Source: Algoriphagus ratkowskyi
GTDB lineage: Bacteria > Bacteroidota > Bacteroidia > Cytophagales > Cyclobacteriaceae
Length of the DNA stretch: 64,000 nucleotides
Direction: 5' to 3'
Assembly: GCF_002150505.1 (NCBI RefSeq)
Contig: NZ_MSSV01000008.1
Coordinates: 242,760 to 306,759, forward strand
This document shows positions 44,410-54,652 of the stretch, piece after piece. The notes below the pieces were generated by a model. The model did not search any database. It had not been told where the DNA came from and saw nothing but the letters and a program-made list of their open reading frames with translations. A program made the position numbers and the translations under genes. The stretch's first letter is position 1. Each line of letters starts with the position of its first letter.

Positions 44410-45660
44410 TTGGATCTATTTGCAAAATTAAAAATGAACATGGGCCCCTTGGGCAAACACTCTGACTTCGCAGACGGTTACTTCTCCTTCCCTAAATTAG
44501 AAGGTGAAATTGCTCCTCGAATGAAATTTCAGGGGAAGAATGTTCTAACCTGGAGTTTGAATAATTACCTAGGCCTAGCAAATCATCCTGAAGTACGTAA
44601 AGCTGATGCTGATGCAGCTGCACAATATGGCGCTGCTCATCCGATGGGCGCACGTATGATGTCAGGACAAACCAGCCTTCATGAGCAGCTTGAGGATGAA
44701 TTGGCAGCTTTTGTCAAGAAAGACAAAGCTTATTTATTGAATTACGGATACCAAGGTATCATGTCTGTTATTGATTCACTCCTTGACAGAAAAGACGTAG
44801 TCGTTTATGATTCAGAATGCCATGCATGTATTATCGATGCACTTAGAATGCACTTGGGCAAGCGTTACGTTTTCCCACATAATGATATTCAAAACTGCGA
44901 AAAGCAACTTGAAAGAGCTACAAAACTAGCCAATGAAACTGGCGGTGGTATTCTAGTGATCACTGAAGGTGTATTCGGTATGACTGGAGATCAAGGCAAG
45001 TTGAAAGAAATTGTTGAATTGAAGAAGAAGTTTGACTTCAGGCTGTTAATAGACGATGCACACGGTTTTGGTACTTTGGGCAAAACTGGTGCAGGTACAG
45101 ATGAAGAGCAAGGTGTACAGGATGAAGTGGATCTTTACTTCTCCACTTTTGCAAAGTCTATGGCTAGTATTGGTGCGTTTATCGCTGGTTCTCCTGAGGT
45201 AATCATGTTCCTGAGGTACAATATGCGTTCTCAGATTTTCGCTAAGGCTCTTCCTATGATTTTTGTGGCTGGTGCATTGAAGCGTCTTGAGCTGCTCAGA
45301 ACTCAGCCAGAATTGAAAGACAATCTTTGGACAATCGTGACTGCGCTTCGCAAAGGGCTTCATGACAATGGATTCAGCACAGGAAAATCCAATTCCCCAG
45401 TCACTCCAGTGGTTCTAAATGGTACAGTTGGTGAAGCAGCTGCTTTGACAAGAGACCTTAGAGAAAACTACAGTATCTTCTGTTCAGTAGTTATTTACCC
45501 AGTGATACCTAAAGGAATGATTATCTTAAGATTAATTCCTACCGCAGTTCATACGCTGGAAGATGTTGAAGAAACCATTTCTGCATTTGCAGCAATAAAG
45601 GAGAAATTAACAAGCGGAGTTTATAAAAATTCTGAATATGCAATTTCAGTTGGTGAGTAA
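44410..45660 (+). CDS. Alpha-oxoamine synthase family PLP enzyme, serine palmitoyltransferase or cysteate acyltransferase type (416 aa)
   Basis: Fold type I PLP enzyme: LNNYLGLANHPEV, GARMMSGQTSLHEQLE, the histidine region SECHACIIDA, IDDAHGFG and the PLP Lys in STFAKSMASIGAF. Family members condense an amino acid with an acyl-CoA, including 8-amino-7-oxononanoate synthase, Kbl, serine palmitoyltransferase and the sulfonolipid cysteate acyltransferase. The N-terminus (MNMGPLGKHSDFADGYF) and size fit the Bacteroidota sphingo/sulfonolipid group best. TTG 44410 is the likely start, because an in-frame stop lies just upstream. Which amino acid is used cannot be read here. Confidence 0.8.
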   Translation: MDLFAKLKMNMGPLGKHSDFADGYFSFPKLEGEIAPRMKFQGKNVLTWSLNNYLGLANHPEVRKADADAAAQYGAAHPMGARMMSGQTSLHEQLEDELAAFVKKDKAYLLNYGYQGIMSVIDSLLDRKDVVVYDSECHACIIDALRMHLGKRYVFPHNDIQNCEKQLERATKLANETGGGILVITEGVFGMTGDQGKLKEIVELKKKFDFRLLIDDAHGFGTLGKTGAGTDEEQGVQDEVDLYFSTFAKSMASIGAFIAGSPEVIMFLRYNMRSQIFAKALPMIFVAGALKRLELLRTQPELKDNLWTIVTALRKGLHDNGFSTGKSNSPVTPVVLNGTVGEAAALTRDLRENYSIFCSVVIYPVIPKGMIILRLIPTAVHTLEDVEETISAFAAIKEKLTSGVYKNSEYAISVGE

Positions 45661-45762
45661 TAATTAACTCAAAAATACGCGCTCTAGATTGATTTAGTAA
45701 GTAAATGGGTTATATTGAATGATAAATAAACTTATCATCAACCTCCAAAAAACTCTTTTACT

Positions 45763-45939
45763 ATGCACAAATTTAGTGAAGTAAGCGAACTCGTTAATTC
45801 TCTTAAAGAAGATTTTGAAAAGTTTTACGAAAAGGGAAATTCAGCAGCTGGAACTCGCGTTAGAAAGGGAATGCAAGACCTGAAAAATATGGCTCAGGAC
45901 ATTCGTAAAGAAGTTCAAGACCAGAAAAACGCAGGATAA
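45763..45939 (+). CDS. Histone H1-like protein (58 aa)
   Basis: ATG 45763 to TAA 45937. The product begins MHKFSEVSELVNSLKEDFEK and continues FYEKGNSAAGTRVRKGMQDL, the pattern of the short Bacteroidota histone H1/Hc1-like proteins. These are basic helical DNA-associated proteins. It follows the oxoamine synthase and precedes a strong terminator. Its size is normal for the family. Confidence 0.85.
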   Translation: MHKFSEVSELVNSLKEDFEKFYEKGNSAAGTRVRKGMQDLKNMAQDIRKEVQDQKNAG

Positions 45940-45950
45940 ACCCTTCAACA

Positions 45951-45984
45951 AAAAAAAGGCGACTAATATTAGTCGCCTTTTTTT
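45951..45984. terminator. Bidirectional terminator between convergent genes
   Basis: GGCGACTAA pairs with TTAGTCGCC, flanked by A7 before and T7 after. It serves the histone-like gene and the minus-strand aminopeptidase gene (stop at 46008). Confidence 0.92.
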
Positions 45985-46007
45985 ATGCATTTTCAATTAA
46001 GTGAAGC

Positions 46008-47849
46008 CTAGAACTCCACTTTATTATTATCCTGATTGATATCAGCTAATCTTTTGCTAGGATCAATCTCAATAGACTTAATGGAATCTGATTTCTTATT
46101 AATTCTGATCGTCTTGGTCAGGTTAGTCCAAGGCCAATCCTGTGAAATTACTCTCTTAGCTTCACCATTTTCTACCACTTTCTCTCCTCGCATCATTTCC
46201 AAAGGCAAGTAAACCATCTCAGTAGTACCGTCTTTATAAGTGATTACCAAGTCTATAGGCATTGGCATTAGCCCAATACGCTCTAAGGTAATGTCAGTTT
46301 GTTCACCTGCAGCTTTCACGTTTTTAATCCCATAATCGATTGTTTTGGTAGTATATACAAAGTATTCCTTATACCAATCCAACTCCAATCCACTTTCCTT
46401 TTCCATAATTCGAATAAAGTCATTCACATTCGGATGCTTGAAACCCCAAGTATTCCAATAGCTATGTATTCCTTTATCTCTAGCTTTTTCGCCAATGATA
46501 TATCCCATTTGTGCCAAGAAAACCGCTCCCTTGGAATAGGCAGCCGAGCTGTAAGAGCCATTTGTGTCGTAGTGATCACTATGTGTACTCATTGGCTCTT
46601 CTTTACCAGATTTAACCAATCTGAAATAACCTGCATAAGATCCTCTCAAAGGGCTCTCACTAGCTTTGAAAATAGAAGACATAGTCAGTGCTGAGGCGTA
46701 ACTAGCAAAACCTTCATCCATCCAGGGATAAAGAGCTTCGTTAGTGGCGATGACTCCTTGATACCAGCTATGCCCTAATTCGTGAGCCATAACACCTACC
46801 AGGCTGTTTAGATTACGACCTCCAGTTACTAAAGTGGACATCGGGTATTCCATTCCACCATCACCACCTTGGATTACAGAGTATTGCTTGTAAGGATATT
46901 CCCCGAAATGTTCAGACATAAACTCAATAGCTTTTGGAGTATAGTCCATCAACTTTACCCAATTCTCAGTCACTTCGTTACTAGGAATATATAAATGGTG
47001 AACAGTCACACCATTATCCATTATTAACTTATCGTGACGATACTTAGGATCTGCTGCCCACATAAAGTCGTGAACTTTAGGAGCTTTAAAATGCCAAGTT
47101 AACTTCTCGCCTTTGGCTGAAGCTACTTTCACCCCTTCATCTTCGTAACCATGTCCGATCTCATTAGGATTTTGTAAGTAACCCGTACCACCTAAAACAT
47201 AGGTTTTATCGATTGAGATTTTGATATCAAAATCTCCCCAAATACCATAGAATTCACGTCCTATATATGGGTTGGCATGCCATCCTTGCTCGTCGTATTC
47301 AGACATTTTAGGATACCACTGAGCCATAGAATATCTCACGCCTTCCTCGCTGTCTCTCCCAGATCTTCTGATCTGAACAGGTACTTGGCCATTGAAAGCC
47401 ATTTCGAATTTGGCACTGGAATTTGGAAGAATCGGCTCAACTAGCTCAACTTCCAAAATAGTCCCTACCTCTTCGTATGTTACATCTTTACCATTCATTT
47501 TAAGACTACTCACTCTTAAGTAGCCAATCTCATTTGGCTTCAATTTACTAATACGATCTCCTACCCTACGGTCTGGATCAGAAATACTTCTAGATCGCTC
47601 ATCCATCATACTTCCCGGTTGGAAAGCATTGAAATATAAATGATAAAAAACCCGATCAAGCGTGTCTGGAGAATTGTTAGTATATGTCAATACTTGCGTT
47701 CCTGTGTATTGATTGGTTTTGACGTTCATATCGACGTCCATCTGATAGTTGGCAGCTTGCTGGAATCTCCCCGTTTGGGCAAAGACTCCGCTACTCAGCA
47801 CCATCAAAATAAAAAGCCCGGTGATAGGCTTTGTGATGTTATTATGCAT
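46008..47849 (-). CDS. M1-family zinc metallopeptidase, secreted (613 aa)
   Basis: I start at ATG 47849, which gives a good signal peptide (ITKPITGLFILMVLSSGVFAQ); an upstream in-frame start at 47897 adds an unusual hydrophobic leader. The zinc site is HEXXH (His 356, Glu 357, His 360) with the third ligand Glu 379, exactly 18 residues apart, and the exopeptidase motif appears as GGMEYP instead of GAMEN. The protein is a gluzincin aminopeptidase-like enzyme that degrades peptides in the periplasm or outside the cell. Confidence 0.9.
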   Translation of the reverse strand: MHNNITKPITGLFILMVLSSGVFAQTGRFQQAANYQMDVDMNVKTNQYTGTQVLTYTNNSPDTLDRVFYHLYFNAFQPGSMMDERSRSISDPDRRVGDRISKLKPNEIGYLRVSSLKMNGKDVTYEEVGTILEVELVEPILPNSSAKFEMAFNGQVPVQIRRSGRDSEEGVRYSMAQWYPKMSEYDEQGWHANPYIGREFYGIWGDFDIKISIDKTYVLGGTGYLQNPNEIGHGYEDEGVKVASAKGEKLTWHFKAPKVHDFMWAADPKYRHDKLIMDNGVTVHHLYIPSNEVTENWVKLMDYTPKAIEFMSEHFGEYPYKQYSVIQGGDGGMEYPMSTLVTGGRNLNSLVGVMAHELGHSWYQGVIATNEALYPWMDEGFASYASALTMSSIFKASESPLRGSYAGYFRLVKSGKEEPMSTHSDHYDTNGSYSSAAYSKGAVFLAQMGYIIGEKARDKGIHSYWNTWGFKHPNVNDFIRIMEKESGLELDWYKEYFVYTTKTIDYGIKNVKAAGEQTDITLERIGLMPMPIDLVITYKDGTTEMVYLPLEMMRGEKVVENGEAKRVISQDWPWTNLTKTIRINKKSDSIKSIEIDPSKRLADINQDNNKVEF

Positions 47850-48326
47850 AATCTTGATTTTTTTTATAAAGAAAATCAAATAGCAAAACGAAGCCAAACC
47901 ATCCGTAAAAAATCAGAGTTTCGGATTATTAAAACTGAAATTTTGATTTTACTTTTTACCCTAAAAAATAGATTTAACTATAACCCCAAGCCCTTCTCTG
48001 TCATAGTTTGATGCCAGACTTTTATCAATCACTTATTTAGGTATTCAATCCAATCTGTAATTTACATTAGTACAAAGCATTACTTAAATGTTGCAAAACT
48101 GATTTTCAAATAAATTCACATTTATGATCATTAGACTTCTCGTATTCGTTTCTTCCATAGGCAGCATATTTTATTAAAATACCCAGTGAAGGACGATGGA
48201 AATCAATTTTTAAATAGCCTCATTTAAAATCCCGCAAAGCTTTTCCGTAAACAAACTGGCTAGGTATTTCTAGACGTATAATTTAGAAGTGGGGAGAAAA
48301 AGTCAGGATTATAATATTGATATGCT
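47850..48326. other. Intergenic region upstream of the M1 peptidase gene
   Basis: About 475 AT-rich bases with no convincing gene, repeat or hairpin. A plus-strand frame over 47640-48011 mostly overlaps the peptidase gene and has no protein-like composition. Confidence 0.4.
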
Positions 48327-48839
48327 CTAGAAATCTGAAGAGCAAATTTTCATTTGAGTGGAATCAAATTTTAATAAATCATCTGAATTTGAGCCAACAT
48401 TACCAGCCACCAAAATCACTTGGTAATCCGGTCCTTCGCTTGACAAATGAACTTTTACATGCCCATCGAAATTTTTCATATCCTCAAAACTCAGCTTACT
48501 TCCATTCATTAATACGCCAAGAACCGTTGTGCTTTTTAAATCTGCTCCACTCACTGCATTTAGCATCAGAGCCATTTGCGCATCTGGATCGGTATAACTA
48601 CCATAATGCAAATGTGCTGGAAAAGTAGTAGACAATGTGCTTTTAGCACCGACCATTTGTATAGTCAACTCTAAATTCCTATCAGATAATTCTCTGATTA
48701 TGAGTGTACCAGTATAATTAAAATCACTAGCTTTATTGAGCTTGTATTCAATTTTCTGCCCTGTGTAAACCTCAGGTTCGGACTCACTGCAGGACCACGC
48801 TGTCACAAGTAAGATAAGATATGGTAATAACTTTTTCAT
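48327..48839 (-). CDS. CHRD-like lipoprotein (170 aa)
   Basis: The signal ends in a lipobox (LLVTAWSC), so the mature protein is membrane-anchored. The segments FPAHLHYGSYTDPDAQMAL and FDGHVKVHLSSEGPDYQVIL with alternating His and acidic residues match the CHRD domain. I use ATG 48839; the frame could start at a TTG two codons earlier. It is a single gene; function unknown. Confidence 0.75.
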   Translation of the reverse strand: MKKLLPYLILLVTAWSCSESEPEVYTGQKIEYKLNKASDFNYTGTLIIRELSDRNLELTIQMVGAKSTLSTTFPAHLHYGSYTDPDAQMALMLNAVSGADLKSTTVLGVLMNGSKLSFEDMKNFDGHVKVHLSSEGPDYQVILVAGNVGSNSDDLLKFDSTQMKICSSDF

Positions 48840-48949
48840 AAACAATGACTTTATAAACTTTACGGAAAGTTATTGAATTCCGTTCCCCAATTTTTAACTG
48901 TTTAATAATCAACGTGCACGTGGAAGAGTATTACAGTATCACCACTCTT

Positions 48950-50398
48950 TTAATTTGCCCTCCAGAAGAATGGAGTGAACAGAATCAAGAGGGTAAATAG
49001 CTCTAATCGACCTAATAGCATGATTACCGAAAGGAAAATCTTAGCCGCAGGAGAGAAAAATGCAAAGTTATCTTCTGGACCAACTCTCCCAATGCCAGGC
49101 CCAACGTTGGCCAATGAAGTTGCCACGGCACCTAGGGAAGTTGCTAAATCATAGCCCATAAGTGAAAGTGCTAAGGATCCCAAAACGAAAGTCAACAGAT
49201 ATATCAACAAGAAATTCATGATATGAGTAATGATTCTTCCCGTCACTCGATCTCCGTTGATCATTAATGGGACAATAGCTCTAGGGTGAACTAAACGTTT
49301 GAACTCCAACCAGGAGTTTTTAATGAAAGTTAGGTGTCTTACAAATTTGATTCCTCCAGCTGTAGAGCCAGCCGATCCGCCCAGAAACAACAACATAAAG
49401 CATATAAAAGTAACTCCTTCGCTGTATTGAGTATAGTCGTCAGTTACAAAGCCTGTGGTAGTAACTATGGAAACAACTTGAAATAAAGATTTTCTAAACG
49501 CTAACTCATGGCTAACACCACCATGAGCAAAAATTGGATAGTACAACACAATCGCAATTCCTAAAAGCGCCAAACTGTATACTTTGAACTCATCACTTTT
49601 CAGCACCCTCTTAAATTTACCAATCAAGCCGAAATAGATCACTGTAAAATTGGTCCCTGCCAAAAACATGAAAATGATAGCTACATACTGTATGAAAGCA
49701 GAATCATAATAGGCCATGCTGTTATTTTTGGTGGAGAAGCCACCAGTTGCCAGTGTGGTAAGTGCATGATTAATTGCATCAAAGAAGGTCATCCCTCCCA
49801 CCCAATATAGGATAGTCGCCAAAAAAGTAAGTCCTACATAGACGTACCATAGACGCTTGGCAGTTTCGGAAATCCTTGGGTGAACTTTATCAGAAGTTGG
49901 ACCCGGGGATTCAGCCACAAATAGCTCAATGCCTCCTATTCCTAAAAGTGGAAAAATAGCCACTGTTAAAACTATAATCCCCAATCCACCAATCCACTGC
50001 GTCATACTTCTCCAGAAAAGCAATCCCTTTGGCATCGCCTCGATATCTGTCAATATGGTAGCACCAGTGGTAGTAAGTCCTGACATAGTCTCGAACAGCG
50101 CGTCTTCAAAACTGACTATTTGATTACTTAAAATATAGGGTAGCATCCCAAAGCCAGCCATAAAAACCCAGCTTAAAGCTACAATCAAGTAACCTTCACG
50201 CTTTCGAATATTTTGATCCTGCTTAGAGAATGAGAAAAACAGCGTGACACCAATAACCATAGTAATCACTACAGAGCTCAAAATAGGCCATGGATCTTCA
50301 TCAAAGTGAAGTGAAAAAATAACTCCAGGAAGCATCAATAGAGCAATAAGCACCAAGAGTGCGCCCATGATTTTCCCTATTTCTTTAAAATGAATCAT
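48950..50398 (-). CDS. trkH: Potassium uptake channel subunit TrkH
   Basis: The 482-residue protein has about 10 membrane helices and the TrkH/KtrB selectivity pattern: MSGLTTTGATIL, GGLGIIVLTVAIFPLLG, ATGGFSTKN, TTTGFVTDDY and GSAGSTAGGIKF are the pore loops of a pseudo-tetrameric potassium channel. It is translated four bases after TrkA's stop, so the two form one operon. Confidence 0.93.
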   Translation of the reverse strand: MIHFKEIGKIMGALLVLIALLMLPGVIFSLHFDEDPWPILSSVVITMVIGVTLFFSFSKQDQNIRKREGYLIVALSWVFMAGFGMLPYILSNQIVSFEDALFETMSGLTTTGATILTDIEAMPKGLLFWRSMTQWIGGLGIIVLTVAIFPLLGIGGIELFVAESPGPTSDKVHPRISETAKRLWYVYVGLTFLATILYWVGGMTFFDAINHALTTLATGGFSTKNNSMAYYDSAFIQYVAIIFMFLAGTNFTVIYFGLIGKFKRVLKSDEFKVYSLALLGIAIVLYYPIFAHGGVSHELAFRKSLFQVVSIVTTTGFVTDDYTQYSEGVTFICFMLLFLGGSAGSTAGGIKFVRHLTFIKNSWLEFKRLVHPRAIVPLMINGDRVTGRIITHIMNFLLIYLLTFVLGSLALSLMGYDLATSLGAVATSLANVGPGIGRVGPEDNFAFFSPAAKIFLSVIMLLGRLELFTLLILFTPFFWRAN

Positions 50399-50401
50399 GC
50401 C

Positions 50402-51748
50402 TTAATGAAAAAGTTTTTCAAGTGCAAGTTTTGCTTCTGGCAAGGCCAGAACTATTGCTTTATCATTCAGATCTAATTGAAAATCTCCATCAGGAATAAA
50501 TACCTGATCTCCTCGGATCACACCTGCAACTATAGCCGAATCAGGGAAATGTAATTCTCTAAGTGGATTTTTAATCAATCTATTATTCTTACAAACAGAA
50601 TATTGAATAAACTCTGCATCAACACCATATATTCCTGACACAGCTTCCACAGTGCCTTTTTTCAGATATCTTGAAATCTCATTTGCCGCAACTAGCTTCT
50701 TATTAATCAGCGAATCCACACCAATACTGTGTGAAATATGTATGTATTCTCGTGTATCTACATGGGCTATAGTTTTATAAACCCCATGATTTTTAGCTGT
50801 CAAACTCGCAATAATATTAGTCTCGGAAGACTCAGTCAAAGCAAGAAACGCATCCATCTGCTCTAAACCTTCTTCTATTAGAAGTTCTACATTCTTAAAA
50901 TCTCCATTAATCACCAAGGAGTTTTTAAGATTTTCTGCGAGCCATTTGCAACGTTCTTTATCTTTATTGATCAACGTCACACGAAAGTGATTTTCTAATC
51001 TCAAAGCAGTAGCTACTGCCATATCATCTCCACCAATGATCATCACATTCCTGATGGTGTGTTTTTCCTGACCTAACACTTCCAAGATGGATTGAGTATT
51101 TTTCTTATTGGAGATGAAAAATACGTGATCGTTGTTACGGATTATTGTACTACCACGAGGTATAATGGTCTTTTGATCTCTAAGGATCGCAATAATTCTA
51201 ATATCATCAAAAATAGGATTGGACTTGGTGTCCATAATCCGCTGATTGACCAAAGGATTACTTTGATCCAACGTGATTCCCACAATATTTAACTTTCCAC
51301 CCTCAAAATCAAAAACCTCATTAAAACTAGAGTTCTCAATCATATTGAAGATGTGCTTACTGCACAGCATCGTAGGTGAGATCAAGTTGTCGATGCCAAG
51401 ATTTTTAAAGTATAATAAATTTTCAGGATCCAGATAGGAATGATTTCTCACCCGTGCCATCACACGCTTTGCTCCTAGTTGCTTTGCTAAGACGGCGGTA
51501 ACAATATTCGTTTTCTCTGAAGTGGTAACGCACAAAACCATTGTGGCTCTATTCACATTGGCACGCTTCAGAACCTCAAAGGCTGTGGCATCCCCCTGAA
51601 CTGTCAACACATCAAGCTTAGAAGAAACGTAGTCAAGGACTTCCCTGTCTGTATCGATCAGCGTGATGTCCTTATTGTCATAACTTAATTGCTCGGCGAG
51701 ATGGTAACCCATGTCTCCAGCGCCTGCAATCACAATATTCATCCCCAT
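50402..51748 (-). CDS. trkA: Potassium uptake regulator TrkA
   Basis: The 448-residue protein contains two RCK modules, each with a Rossmann nucleotide site: NIVIAGAGDMGYHLAEQL at residues 3-20 and NVMIIGGDDMAVATALRL in the second half. Each is followed by a TrkA-C domain. It gates TrkH by binding NAD(H) or ATP. A start two codons later (MNIV) is equally good. Confidence 0.93.
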   Translation of the reverse strand: MGMNIVIAGAGDMGYHLAEQLSYDNKDITLIDTDREVLDYVSSKLDVLTVQGDATAFEVLKRANVNRATMVLCVTTSEKTNIVTAVLAKQLGAKRVMARVRNHSYLDPENLLYFKNLGIDNLISPTMLCSKHIFNMIENSSFNEVFDFEGGKLNIVGITLDQSNPLVNQRIMDTKSNPIFDDIRIIAILRDQKTIIPRGSTIIRNNDHVFFISNKKNTQSILEVLGQEKHTIRNVMIIGGDDMAVATALRLENHFRVTLINKDKERCKWLAENLKNSLVINGDFKNVELLIEEGLEQMDAFLALTESSETNIIASLTAKNHGVYKTIAHVDTREYIHISHSIGVDSLINKKLVAANEISRYLKKGTVEAVSGIYGVDAEFIQYSVCKNNRLIKNPLRELHFPDSAIVAGVIRGDQVFIPDGDFQLDLNDKAIVLALPEAKLALEKLFH

Positions 51749-52315
51749 AGAGGTAAGTCAGGTAATTTTGAACTGGCAAAAATAAGCCCTTTCTAAATGG
51801 TAATCAGTTATAAAGCTATTTCTTTTATCTCCACCAGGACAAAGTTAGGAAGTTGAGATTGTTGGGCCAGTTTTATAAAAGGTTTTATTAGATCAAAGGG
51901 TTAAGTGAAAGGAGCAAATGCCACTGTTCTAAAAGTATTAAGTGGTTTTTTTCACTCCTTTGCCCATGTGAGTAACACTATTTATTCGCTGATTTATTGA
52001 ATACAGTAACATCACTGTCCCCCAGTTACTTTCTCCAATTACTGGATTGGATAGGTAAAATTCAGAGTTGTGACACTTTTTGTCAAGGGCAAAACCAATA
52101 AAAACCCTGATTAAAGAGAAGCGAAATTCAGGTTAAGTTATTACAGAGAGTGCCTATGGCACGATCAGAAGTAATGTAGAATGACGTGAGTGGGCACACA
52201 CATCAGAAAAACTGAGGAGCTACTAAGAACTCTAATTTGCGAAGCCTCAATTCACATCTCATTTTTACAATTTACATTTCACCTCTTACTTTCTATCCTT
52301 GATTTACCAGTATAG
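51749..52315. other. Intergenic region with a palindromic repeat, no gene
   Basis: About 570 bases upstream of trkA and downstream of rmuC. Apart from the repeat at 52150 there is no open frame with protein-like composition. Confidence 0.4.
52150..52166 (+). repeat. REP-like motif GTGCC-TAT-GGCACGATC
   Basis: GTGCC and GGCAC form a 5-bp inverted repeat around three bases, followed by GATC. The same 17-base form recurs at 63956-63972, and reversed at 63679-63695. Confidence 0.6.
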
Positions 52316-53560
52316 CTACTCCTCCAATAGCTTCTCACTCTCCGCCTCCGGCAATTCTTGAATATCTTTTAGCTTCCGCTGAATCACTCGGGTCCTCGCT
52401 CCTACCAATTTGTCCAATTCAGAATGTGCTTCAGAAAGCTTTTTCTGGGTCTTCTCAATCAACTCACCAAACTTCCCAAATTCGGTCTTGACCGCTCCCA
52501 AAACCTGCCAAACTTCGGAACTCCTCTTCTGAATTGCCAAGGTTCTAAAGCCCATTTGAAGACTATTCAATATCGCAGATAGCGTGGTTGGTCCTGTAAC
52601 CAGCACTTTATAATCTTGTTGGATTTGCTGAGAAAGTCCAGGTTCACGTAGAATCTCAGCATAGAGACTTTCTACAGGTAGAAAAAGTATTGCAAAATCA
52701 GTGGTGTAGGGGGCATTAATATATTTGCTTTGAATATCCTGTGCTGCTTTTTTTACAGCTTTGAAAAGCTCATTTCTATTTGATTCAATCTCTGGCTTTG
52801 AAGCCACCTCGTACGCATCCACTAGTCTCAGGTAGGATTCTTGAGGGAATTTAGAGTCAATAGGTAGCAATATCGGCTCACTTTGCCCAGGCATTTTAAC
52901 CGCAAACTCGACTCGCTCACGAGTACCTTTGCCTACCTCAGCATTCAACACATATTGATCAGGGGCTAGTAAATTTTCCAAAATCGCCTGTAGTTGATAT
53001 TCTCCCAACACACCTCGACTTTTCACATTGGTCAGCACCCGCTTCAGGTCTCCTACTCCAGTTGCCAAGCTTTGCATTTCTCCCAAGCCTTTTTGAACAG
53101 CTTGAAGTTGGTTACTAACCATTTCAAAAGACTGCCCAAGACGAGTTTCCAACGTTTTTTGAAGTTTTTCATCCACCGTTTCCCGGATCTTCTCCAGTCG
53201 TAATTCAGTAGTTTTCATCAAATCCTCCTGACGCCGGTTTAATTCAGAGAACTTCTCACGCTGAAGGTTATTGAAATCTTGTACGTTTTGTCTGAACACA
53301 TCTCCAAAAGTTTTCAGCGCTTCATTTTGGTCTTTTGAATTGGCTCTAATACTATTGAAGACGAGCTGGAATTGGTTAGTTAAGTTTTCATTAACCTCTT
53401 TTCTGGAAAGTGCCAAAGCCAGTTCTAACTCCTTGCTCATCCTGGCAAGTTCGGATTGCAGAAAGGCCTTTTCCTGATCATTACCTTTCTTCAAGAAAAA
53501 GAGAATCAAAAATGTCACTTGTAAAAAAAGAATAGAAAATAAAAGATACTCAGTCGGCAT
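52316..53560 (-). CDS. rmuC: RmuC-family DNA recombination protein (414 aa)
   Basis: An N-terminal membrane helix (LLFSILFLQVTFLILFFL) is followed by a long coiled coil (about residues 30-150, with many Gln, Glu and Leu) and the RmuC nuclease-like domain: GVLGEYQLQAILENLLAPDQY, PIDSKFPQESYLRL, FAILFLPVESLYAEIL and GPTTLSAILNSLQMGFRTL. RmuC limits rearrangement at inverted repeats. The gene overlaps the next hydrolase by 11 bases. Confidence 0.93.
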   Translation of the reverse strand: MPTEYLLFSILFLQVTFLILFFLKKGNDQEKAFLQSELARMSKELELALALSRKEVNENLTNQFQLVFNSIRANSKDQNEALKTFGDVFRQNVQDFNNLQREKFSELNRRQEDLMKTTELRLEKIRETVDEKLQKTLETRLGQSFEMVSNQLQAVQKGLGEMQSLATGVGDLKRVLTNVKSRGVLGEYQLQAILENLLAPDQYVLNAEVGKGTRERVEFAVKMPGQSEPILLPIDSKFPQESYLRLVDAYEVASKPEIESNRNELFKAVKKAAQDIQSKYINAPYTTDFAILFLPVESLYAEILREPGLSQQIQQDYKVLVTGPTTLSAILNSLQMGFRTLAIQKRSSEVWQVLGAVKTEFGKFGELIEKTQKKLSEAHSELDKLVGARTRVIQRKLKDIQELPEAESEKLLEE

Positions 53561-54557
53561 AGCTAATCAATTTAGGTGCATGAAAGTACTCGTTTCGAAC
53601 TTCCACCCCTAAAAATGAAAGATATTTAGCGACAGACTCCGTCGGTATTTCTTCCATTGGCACATGCCCAGCATTATCAAAAACAATTAATTTTGACTTA
53701 GAAATGGCCTTTTCTAATAAGTATCCCTGAGCGACAGGAATCCAAGAATCAGCCTTTCCCCATAGTATCAAGGTCGGCATAGTCAGGCGATCAAAATCAA
53801 CTCGAGACTCGCTCGTAGCTCCTAATCGGTCTAAGGTGGCCTGCCTATTTCCTTTACGTAGCATCAGCTCATAGTATCTGGTAATCGCTTTATCCGTAAC
53901 TTTAGTTGGATCAGCATAGACTTCACGCATATTCTTGGCAAACAAAAACTTGGGAGTACACTTGAGTAGCAATAAAGAAAAAACAGGATTCTTGGCAAGC
54001 TTGAATATCCATGCTTCATTTGGTTTCATGTCTTCACCATCTGCAAATTTTTGTTCTCGCGAAGCCCCGGCAGCATCGATTAGATTCAGAGAAAGCACTT
54101 TCTCAGGATTGTTAGAAGCTAACTGAAGTGCTACAGCTCCTCCCATAGAATTGCCGGCCAAATGGAATTGATCAAGGTTGAGTATCTCAGACAATCTCAA
54201 AATCAATTGAGTATAATCAGTTAAGCTGTATCGTTTTTTCTCATCTGGGCCTGTCAGACCATGACTAGGAAAATCCAAAGAAATCGTCAAAAAATAAGGG
54301 CTTAATTCCTGCTGCCATGCATCCCAAGTATGGAGAGATGAAAAGCTACCATGCAACAGAAAAATCGGATCACCTTCACCTAGTATCCGCACATGCACGT
54401 TGGTTCCATCGACATCGATAAAGTGAGACTGAGGAGTAGAATATTTCTCTTCGATTTCCTCGGCAGAGATATCAGATCTAAAAAGTAAAGCCAAAATTAA
54501 GAGACAGGAAAGACTAATAACAGCTACAACTTTTAAAATTCGTTTGATCCAAACCAT
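53550..54557 (-). CDS. Alpha/beta hydrolase (335 aa)
   Basis: N-terminal membrane or signal helix (VAVISLSCLLILALLF), then the family blocks FLLHGSFSSLHTWDAWQ, SLDFPSHGLTGPD, the elbow GNSMGGAVAL with catalytic Ser, the acidic residue in LILWGKADSWIP and the His in DNAGHVPMEE. This is a typical esterase or C-C hydrolase-like fold. It overlaps rmuC, so it is likely co-transcribed with it. Substrate unknown. Confidence 0.88.
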   Translation of the reverse strand: MVWIKRILKVVAVISLSCLLILALLFRSDISAEEIEEKYSTPQSHFIDVDGTNVHVRILGEGDPIFLLHGSFSSLHTWDAWQQELSPYFLTISLDFPSHGLTGPDEKKRYSLTDYTQLILRLSEILNLDQFHLAGNSMGGAVALQLASNNPEKVLSLNLIDAAGASREQKFADGEDMKPNEAWIFKLAKNPVFSLLLLKCTPKFLFAKNMREVYADPTKVTDKAITRYYELMLRKGNRQATLDRLGATSESRVDFDRLTMPTLILWGKADSWIPVAQGYLLEKAISKSKLIVFDNAGHVPMEEIPTESVAKYLSFLGVEVRNEYFHAPKLISYAD

Positions 54558-54652
54558 AAAATTCGGCTTTTTTGAGTTTGATTGACATTCAGCCTAGAGG
54601 AAAAAGTACAAATATTCTACACTAATCTCTAGCTTGGTAAAAAAGATACCCC

